Shown here: positions 39,875 to 44,185 of the stretch, piece by piece
Layout: each line of letters starts with the position of its first letter
How positions within the stretch are numbered: the stretch's first letter is position 1
IMG/VR virus record: IMGVR_UViG_3300030329_001894
Location: 1 to 44,185 of that record
Strand: one strand, 5' to 3'
Length of the DNA stretch: 44,185 bases
Source: a virus
Notes under the pieces: model-generated
Seen by the model: the letters and a program-made list of their open reading frames with translations, nothing else
What the model was told of the DNA's origin: nothing
Databases searched by the model: none
Made by a program: the position numbers and the translations under genes

Positions 39875-41521
39875 CTACGTCGGGTTGATTCCACGCCACT
39901 CAGGAGGGTCCAAAGGAGGCGCGTTTTCGTCTAAACGAACCTTACTGAAATCAACGAATATTTCCTGTTCCCCACCATGATATGGGTCTTCCAAACCGTA
40001 CCCTGAACGACCCCGCATGTCCGTGTAGAATAAAATATCTTTTTTGTCAACCTTGTACGTTAAAAACTGTTCCCCCTGTGCTTGCGCCCGTTCCGCCCAC
40101 GGCAAATCACGTAGATAGTTATATCCGGGATTGAGGGTAAACGACGCGATAGGATCATCCTCACGTTGAGGGCCGAAACGATAAATTGTTACTTCATCAG
40201 GTAAACTCTTGAAAAACTCCTGCGTCTTGTCGTATAGCGCTGCCTTAATTTTTTCTAGTTGTTCTTCCGTCACCGGGTCCGCATGTTGCTGCGTTTCTCT
40301 AAGGGCGTTCCATTCGTCGTCAGGTAACCCCTCCCATGCAGCGCCATGCTCTATTTCCCTCGCCACTTCTCTAGCATGGCCGGTGTCGGGGTCAAATAAT
40401 CCTTTAGCAAGCCCTGTCGGATCTCCCGCCCAACGCCTGTCTAGCACTTCATTCACGACTGTATCCACAACCCTTCGGGTTTCCACATTGTCAGCTAGAA
40501 ACTGTGTCCACCCGGCCTCTGACTCTTGCGACGGCCATTCTTCCCCCGAAAAGTCAACAGGTGATTGGTAGTTCCCATAGATTAGTCCTGACCAATACGC
40601 CTCTCGCTCAGCATCTCTCGCCGTCTCTCTCTCAAGTGCGGCTTCTGACCCCTTCGTAAGCACATCGTGAACACGCTGGTAGGTTGATGCCATCGGATGG
40701 TCCGTGTCTTTTGTCTTGATCCACTCATGGTAGTCCTCGACGAGAGCGACACGATTTCTTGCGTCGGCCTGCGCATCCGCCCGCTCTTGCTCAAGCCTCG
40801 CCCTCTCCTCCGGGTTATCAACCTTACTCAAGCTAGCGTCCAGCCCCCGTTTCGTCCATCCCCATGCGTCATCTTCCAGCACAGCCTTACCTCGCTCTAC
40901 ACCCGGCTCAGGCAGGTCTGGCTCTATCCAATCCATGGTGCCCCCCCAATCCCAATACCCGTACCCTTCATTCTCCTTGAGATGTTCCGCGAACTTCTCA
41001 TAATCCCATTTGAACCAAGCTAGATCTGAGTGAAGCGCATCCCCGGTTTTCCCCTCATCTATTCCGTAAACCCGACGCATCCGTTCAAGAAACTCGTTAA
41101 GTTTCTGCCCCATCTCGTCCGGCGCGTCTGGGAAAAGCTGCCGACCAAGCGGAGCCGAATCGTCGTCGTCATCGGTTGCGGCATGTATACCGCCTCCCTC
41201 CATCGGAGGAAAAATGTCTCGTATTATAGGATCTTCCCCCGGAAGAATGGGATCACGTAGTATAGGATCTTCCTGCGGAAGTATGGGATCGCGTATGATC
41301 GTGGGCTGGGGGTCAGGCATAGGATCTCGTATTATAGGATCTTCCCGAGGAAGAACAGGATCGCGTAAGACCCCATCATCATCACGAGGTAGCACAGTCG
41401 CTGGTTGAAGGCCCCTTACAAAGTCATCAATCGCTTGCTGGATCGCATTAAATGGAATAGTAAGATTCGGCGGAAGCAATTGCAGCCACGAGGGAAGACC
41501 GCCGGGAGGCGGGTTAACCAC
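39875..41521 (-). CDS. large protein with C-terminal ADP-ribosyltransferase-like region (548 aa)
   Basis: A GTG at 41521 gives a short overlap with the preceding gene; the frame also has a GTG at 41566. The N-terminal 35-105 are PxxED/RDP repeats (RDPILPQEDPIL) followed by a poly-Asp run. The middle is helical, charged and tryptophan-rich. The C-terminal 110 residues read EVTIYRFGPQ...ASFTLNPGYN...YKVDKKDILFYTD...EQEIFVDFSKVRL. The order Arg, Ser-Phe-Thr, Glu-Gln-Glu after a Y/H-rich loop is that of R-S-E type ADP-ribosyltransferases (ExE at EQE). If right, it could be a virion-delivered or early-acting modifier of host proteins; the assignment needs a structural match. Confidence 0.6.
   Translation of the reverse strand: MVNPPPGGLPSWLQLLPPNLTIPFNAIQQAIDDFVRGLQPATVLPRDDDGVLRDPVLPREDPIIRDPMPDPQPTIIRDPILPQEDPILRDPILPGEDPIIRDIFPPMEGGGIHAATDDDDDSAPLGRQLFPDAPDEMGQKLNEFLERMRRVYGIDEGKTGDALHSDLAWFKWDYEKFAEHLKENEGYGYWDWGGTMDWIEPDLPEPGVERGKAVLEDDAWGWTKRGLDASLSKVDNPEERARLEQERADAQADARNRVALVEDYHEWIKTKDTDHPMASTYQRVHDVLTKGSEAALERETARDAEREAYWSGLIYGNYQSPVDFSGEEWPSQESEAGWTQFLADNVETRRVVDTVVNEVLDRRWAGDPTGLAKGLFDPDTGHAREVAREIEHGAAWEGLPDDEWNALRETQQHADPVTEEQLEKIKAALYDKTQEFFKSLPDEVTIYRFGPQREDDPIASFTLNPGYNYLRDLPWAERAQAQGEQFLTYKVDKKDILFYTDMRGRSGYGLEDPYHGGEQEIFVDFSKVRLDENAPPLDPPEWRGINPT
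41213..41368 (-). repeat. tandem coding repeats (RDPILPxEDPI)
   Basis: About four imperfect 36-42 bp units encode (I)RDPILPxEDPII. On the + strand they show as repeated ATAGGATCTTCC blocks. The repeats give an extended proline/aspartate linker. Confidence 0.82.
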
Positions 41522-42413
41522 TCGGAATCTGACTCTGCATGGGGAGCCATAGCAACTGGCCTGCACTAATACTGTGTATATCCGGGATATTATTTACAGC
41601 TTGTATCGCCGTTATATACGACTCCTGATCTGCCTCCGGTATCCCCAAGCGTGCTACGATGCCGGAGAGCGTGTCCCCTGCCCCCACCCGAACCGCACGC
41701 CCCGGCTTGTAATCCCCGGCCTCTAAGGTTGGCGTCCACCCCGACTTCAATTCGCTATAGCCTGACATATCCCCGGACAAAGGTTCTCCGTACGCAGGTC
41801 CGTAAATCGTCTCGTAGAGATTTCGACGGAGTTCCGGGGCACGAAGCTCTATTTTATCAGCATACCCAGAATCTTCGCCCCACCCATACTTCGTGGCTGC
41901 GTGTCTAAACGCTTCCCTGCCGCCCTCTGACCGTCGCTTCGTCGCATCATGCGTCCAATCGAAAGCCGAATCAACATCTATCCGGGAATCGGGCGAACCC
42001 GCTGCCGCCGCATCCCGTCGTGCTATGAGTGCTTCCTTCCGCTTCTGCGCCTGCATAGCCCACATCCACTTGGCCGCGTATTGTAAGGCTAACTCGGGGT
42101 TTGTTATAATTGCTGAAGTTTGAATATCATTCGGGTCTGTTTGTTGTCCTAACGCTTTTGACTGCGCCTCCGTCCAAAGAGGTTTATCCGTGTAAGGGTT
42201 AGTAAGACCGAGTGCTGTCGTAAGCCGCAGCAATTCTTTTGGATGCCACTCTGGGTCTATTTGCGCGATACCCGCAGCCCCTGAGAGGGGATTTACACTG
42301 TCCGTACGCCAGTCCTCGTTCTCAGTTTTTATCTGGGCCAGAAACAACCACGGATCAATGCCTGCGTCCTTCGCTGCCTTAAACGCGAGTCGCTGTACTT
42401 CTACTGGGTCCAT
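41514..42413 (-). CDS. lytic transglycosylase with C-terminal LysM domain (299 aa)
   Basis: ATG at 42413 is chosen because the N-terminus then aligns with the second transglycosylase (both reach DAGID at about residue 20) and because a promoter (42446-42454) lies over the upstream alternative start. E31 in TENEDWRTDSVNPLSGAAGIAQIDPEWHP is the catalytic glutamate with the GIAQI motif; LALQYAAKWMWAM is the usual helix. Residues about 245-296 (VRVGAGDTLSGIVARLGI...NNIPDIHSISAGQLLWLP) are a LysM peptidoglycan-binding domain. It may be a tail- or capsid-borne entry enzyme or an endolysin; no signal peptide. Confidence 0.87.
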   Translation of the reverse strand: MDPVEVQRLAFKAAKDAGIDPWLFLAQIKTENEDWRTDSVNPLSGAAGIAQIDPEWHPKELLRLTTALGLTNPYTDKPLWTEAQSKALGQQTDPNDIQTSAIITNPELALQYAAKWMWAMQAQKRKEALIARRDAAAAGSPDSRIDVDSAFDWTHDATKRRSEGGREAFRHAATKYGWGEDSGYADKIELRAPELRRNLYETIYGPAYGEPLSGDMSGYSELKSGWTPTLEAGDYKPGRAVRVGAGDTLSGIVARLGIPEADQESYITAIQAVNNIPDIHSISAGQLLWLPMQSQIPSG

Positions 42414-42445
42414 GCTCTGTTGGAGGCTCCTCAATTCGCTGTGCG

Positions 42446-42454
42446 AGTATACCA
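42446..42454 (-). promoter_or_regulatory. extended -10 promoter TGGTATACT before the LysM transglycosylase
   Basis: Minus-strand TATGGTATACT; the start point would fall near 42439, leaving GAGGAG in the leader ahead of ATG 42413. The upstream ATG at 42455 lies within this element and so is not the start of the mRNA made here. Confidence 0.62.
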
Positions 42455-42482
42455 TAATTTCGGCCTGTGTGCCGCTGGACCT

Positions 42483-42504
42483 CTCCCCCCCTTTAGGGGG
42501 GGAG
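42483..42504. terminator. GC-rich hairpin (CTCCCCCCC-TTTA-GGGGGGGAG)
   Basis: Perfect 9-bp stem (42483-42491 / 42496-42504) with a TTTA loop, between the terS candidate and the lysis promoter. No T-run follows on either strand, so an attenuator, RNA processing site or DNA structural site are all possible. Confidence 0.5.
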
Positions 42505-42661
42505 GTTCCGGCCACTGGTGGCTAGGCAAGTAACGATAGATCGCGTCATACAAGATGTGGAGAGGCAGAAAATGTCATATTTTTCATATTTTTTGGCCTA
42601 CAACCATGTTCCATCTCTTGTATAACGCTATTTTCGGAGGGTGGGGGGTGTAGAAAGGACA

Positions 42662-42741
42662 TTAGCCAACGGTTAGCAAAGTTTATCAAAGATTAATGAA
42701 ACGTTAATGTTCTGTTAATCTGGTGTTCGGTTTATGTTCGT
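42662..42741. repeat. helically phased repeat array (about 10-11 bp pitch)
   Basis: The TTA motif starts at 42662, 42673, 42683, 42693, 42704 and 42715 (TTAGCC, TTAGCA, TTATCA, TTAATG, TTAATG, TTAATC), and TTCG continues the phase at 42726 and 42737. All spacings are 10 or 11 bp, one helical turn, so the motifs face one side of the DNA. The array directly follows the terS stop and is AT-rich. Candidates: terminase recognition site, origin iterons or phased regulator sites. Confidence 0.6.
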
Positions 42742-43101
42742 ATCAGGAATTCAATTGGTCAGTTAATTCGACGGCTTCGTCTGTAGATGCAGGGCCGTCA
42801 ACCCATGCTGGAGACAGAACTTTGAGATATTCCGGGGGCGGAGAGGGATGTTCCTCTGCTTTATCCGACGGAGCGGTCCAGTTGAGGTCGTATTCGTGTG
42901 TAGATGGGGGTGGGCCTGTTGTCGTATCAATATAATCAGTTAGCAATGTCGTAGTTCTCGAGTTCGCGTTCGCTTCGCTCTCGCTCTCTCTTCGCCCTGC
43001 CAGCCTAATAACCTCTTTAATTGCCGACATATCGCCGTTTTTTGCCTTATCCAGCAGTATTTCGTAAATATCATCAATCGTTGATGTTCGGTTATTGTTC
43101 G
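42724..43101. repeat. 25-bp direct repeat pair (TGTTCG-N5-TGTTCG)
   Basis: TGTTCGGTTTATGTTCGTAT (42724-42743) and TGTTCGGTTATTGTTCGTAT (43085-43104) are near-identical. Each has two TGTTCG boxes 11 bp apart. One copy is at the end of the terS candidate and merges with the phased array; the other lies inside the gene, where it encodes an Asn/Thr run. Sites for a terminase or repressor are plausible. Confidence 0.6.
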
Positions 43102-43339
43102 TATTAAGCCTAGACTTTATCAATTCATCAACTACCGCCTGTATGGTAGGCGACTTAAGATAACGATGTACGGTGCGTACCGAACAATTTGCGAACACTG
43201 CGATATCTTGAATAGATCGATTCTCAGATAATCCCAACGCGATTTTCGCATGAGACAATTTTGGTGATTTTGGCAAAATATCGCCATCATGCAACGTTCG
43301 CGCTACCTGACACAATCGCAAAATTTTCTCGATTTTCAC
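42743..43339 (-). CDS. helix-turn-helix DNA-binding protein, terminase small subunit candidate (198 aa)
   Basis: Residues about 48-85 (LGLSENRSIQDIAVFANCSVRTVHRYLKSPTIQAVV) are a clear helix-turn-helix; then IYEILLDKAKNGDMSAIKEVIRLAGRR matches the helix (K-x-GD-x-x-AIK) common in phage small terminases of the phBC6A51 type. The C-terminus is Pro/Glu-rich and disordered. It is the first gene of the late transcript, although TerL lies 5 kb further on. A transcriptional repressor acting on the adjacent CTTGACAA array is the main alternative. Confidence 0.62.
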   Translation of the reverse strand: MKIEKILRLCQVARTLHDGDILPKSPKLSHAKIALGLSENRSIQDIAVFANCSVRTVHRYLKSPTIQAVVDELIKSRLNTNNNRTSTIDDIYEILLDKAKNGDMSAIKEVIRLAGRRESESEANANSRTTTLLTDYIDTTTGPPPSTHEYDLNWTAPSDKAEEHPSPPPEYLKVLSPAWVDGPASTDEAVELTDQLNS

Positions 43340-43527
43340 TTGACAAACTCAAAATTTTGTGCTAGCTCATTTTACCACAAAATCTGCAAAATTCTCTTGA
43401 CAAACTCGCCATTTTATGCTAGCCAATTTTCCCCAAAATCCTTGACAAACTCGCTTTGTCGTGATAGTCAAAATTCTCAAAATTCTCCCAAAATTCTCTT
43501 GACAAACTCAGTTCACTCACCTAATAT
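43340..43527 (+). repeat. array of four CTTGACAAACTC elements with promoter spacing
   Basis: TTGACA begins at 43340, 43397, 43442 and 43499, each followed by AACTC and, exactly 17 bp later, by TA (TAGCTC, TAGCCA, TAGTCA, TAATAT). Each is preceded by an AT-rich flank ending in CAAAAT-like sequence. No gene lies between them. They may be weak tandem promoters, repressor-binding or transcription-stopping sites, or both. Confidence 0.85.
43369..43377 (-). promoter_or_regulatory. extended -10 promoter TGGTAAAAT before the terS candidate
   Basis: Minus-strand TGTGGTAAAATG, identical over 12 bases to the site before the scaffold gene (24616-24624), 30 bases upstream of ATG 43339. It lies inside the TTGACA array of the opposite strand, so early and late transcription start back to back here. 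Confidence 0.65.
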
Positions 43528-43589
43528 CTATGTAGTTGATTAAGCGAGTTATCGAAACGAAAATTTTCGAAAATTCCCTCAAAATTGAC

Positions 43590-43618
43590 TTGACAACCGA
43601 CGATTAGCTTGCTAATCT
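43590..43618 (+). promoter_or_regulatory. sigma-70-type promoter for the 50-residue gene
   Basis: TTGACA (43590-43595), 17 bp, TAATCT (43613-43618). Fifth member of the TTGACA series; the CTTGACAACCGAC start links it to the dyad-operator group (CTTGACAAnnGAC). Confidence 0.75.
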
Positions 43619-43649
43619 TAAGTAGTTGAAAAAAGAAAGCGGGAACAAA

Positions 43650-43802
43650 ATGAATCGAATGTGGGTAACAAAGACATTCTTGAAAATGCTATTTTCGGGA
43701 ATTTCAACGGGCGAGAAAGCAACAATTGAATACTTGCTAACTGAATGGGAAAATGACAAAATACGAGACAGAATCGAGGATTTGCGGCAAGAATTGAACT
43801 AA
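43650..43802 (+). CDS. hypothetical early protein (50 aa)
   Basis: ATG at 43650 follows AAAGCGGGA, a weak ribosome site, 31 bases after a -10. Product MNRMWVTKTFLKMLFSGISTG then a charged helix (YLLTEWENDKIRDRIEDLRQEL). The N-terminus is amphipathic and could touch membrane. First early gene on the rightward transcript; function unknown. Confidence 0.68.
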   Translation: MNRMWVTKTFLKMLFSGISTGEKATIEYLLTEWENDKIRDRIEDLRQELN

Positions 43803-43813
43803 TCTATCTCAAT

Positions 43814-43858
43814 CAGTTGTCAAAATTACTTGACAACTGACTGAGGTTGAGCTAGAAT
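43814..43858 (+). promoter_or_regulatory. sigma-70-type promoter with dyad operator
   Basis: CAGTTGTCAA (43814-43823) and TTGACAACTG (43830-43839) form a perfect 10-bp inverted repeat with a 6-nt spacer, carrying the -35 TTGACA (43830-43835). The -10 TAGAAT is at 43853-43858 after 17 bp. Same unit as at 270-315 and 528-573. Confidence 0.87.
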
Positions 43859-43916
43859 CAATCTCAAAGTTGAAAATTAACAAACATCGCGCAAGCGATT
43901 ATAGAAAGAGGGCAAC

Positions 43917-44185
43917 GTGAAGCGATACGCTAAGCGTAAAGCAAGCAAAGATTATGTTGCAGCTGGTCCCGCGATTTACAGCGATGAGAATTTCATTCTC
44001 AACGTGACATATCAAGAGACTAGCAAATACAAGAATCGAATTGCTAAACCGATTATTCGCAAGCTTAAGAAGGCCAGAACCTTCTTAACAAGCGACGGTA
44101 GGGTAGTACGCGGTAGAATATCAAAGTCTGGTGAGGTTGTCAAGCCTAAGCCTAAGCCTAAAGCTAAGCCTAGACGGGCAAGCAC
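43917..44185 (+). CDS. basic hypothetical protein, N-terminal part (continues at position 1)
   Basis: GTG at 43917 follows GAAAGAGGG. The protein begins MKRYAKRKASKDYVAAGPAIYSD and continues basic through IAKPIIRKLKKARTFLTSDGRVVRGR into the KP repeats. Across the joint it totals 140 residues. It is probably a DNA- or RNA-binding early protein. The final base of the contig (C instead of A) would change one codon from AAG to ACN and is likely an assembly edge. Confidence 0.8.
   Translation, partial: MKRYAKRKASKDYVAAGPAIYSDENFILNVTYQETSKYKNRIAKPIIRKLKKARTFLTSDGRVVRGRISKSGEVVKPKPKPKAKPRRAS
44087..44184. repeat. terminal direct repeat (right copy)
   Basis: Exact 98-base copy of positions 1-98. 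It lies inside a coding region that reads on without a break, which is expected when a circular contig is cut at an arbitrary point. Confidence 0.93.

Noticed and set aside
43340-43527. CRISPR array
   Set aside because: The repeats are short, unevenly spaced (45-57 bp), contain promoter hexamers, and no cas genes are present; the Cas4-like nuclease belongs to the replication operon.

Overview
The window is an apparently complete double-stranded DNA tailed-phage genome (Caudoviricetes). The first 98 bases recur exactly at 44087-44184, so the contig closes into a circle, or a terminally redundant molecule, of about 44,086 bp. One gene runs across the joint. TerL, portal, scaffold, an SU10-like major capsid protein, tail-nozzle and fibre proteins and two transglycosylases identify it as a phage. 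No tape-measure, tube, sheath or phage RNA polymerase gene was seen, which together with a 2,211-residue internal-protein candidate fits podovirus-like architecture (inference). No integrase or excisionase was seen. The host cannot be named: promoters are bacterial sigma-70-like (TTGACA, 17 bp, TAnnnn, or extended -10) and ribosome sites are GGAGG-like.

Layout. (1) Early region, + strand, from 43.3 kb across the joint to 5.5 kb: eight TTGACA-N17-TA elements, three with a dyad operator, a tRNA-like element, then a dense operon of small proteins of unknown function ending in a sigma-70/ECF-like factor. (2) 5.45-7.13 kb, - strand: a RepA-like primase-helicase converging on the sigma gene. (3) Replication/recombination operon, + strand, 7.18-13.9 kb: SNF2-like helicase, family A DNA polymerase with proofreading domain, zinc ribbon, Cas4/RecB-like nuclease, Sak4-like ATPase, DUF669-like protein, VRR-NUC nuclease and a hypothetical protein, closed by a bidirectional terminator. 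(4) Late region, - strand, 43.3-13.9 kb: TerS candidate, LysM transglycosylase, ART-like protein, second transglycosylase, a string of micro-genes, TerL, portal, disordered structural protein, giant internal protein, scaffold, capsid, decoration protein, a glycosyltransferase-methyltransferase fusion, connector and tail genes, repeat-rich fibre, a holin-like membrane pair and a metallophosphatase.

Working model. Host RNA polymerase would start at the TTGACA promoters under a repressor that binds the CTTGACAA elements. The sigma factor made at the end of the early operon could then help redirect transcription to the extended -10 sites (TGnTAnAnT, no -35) in front of the replication, packaging, lysis and capsid genes. 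Several genes were added that are short or hidden: 4909, 20466, 38132, 38958, 39059, 39144 and 43650. Function assignments rest on motifs read by eye; no database search was possible.
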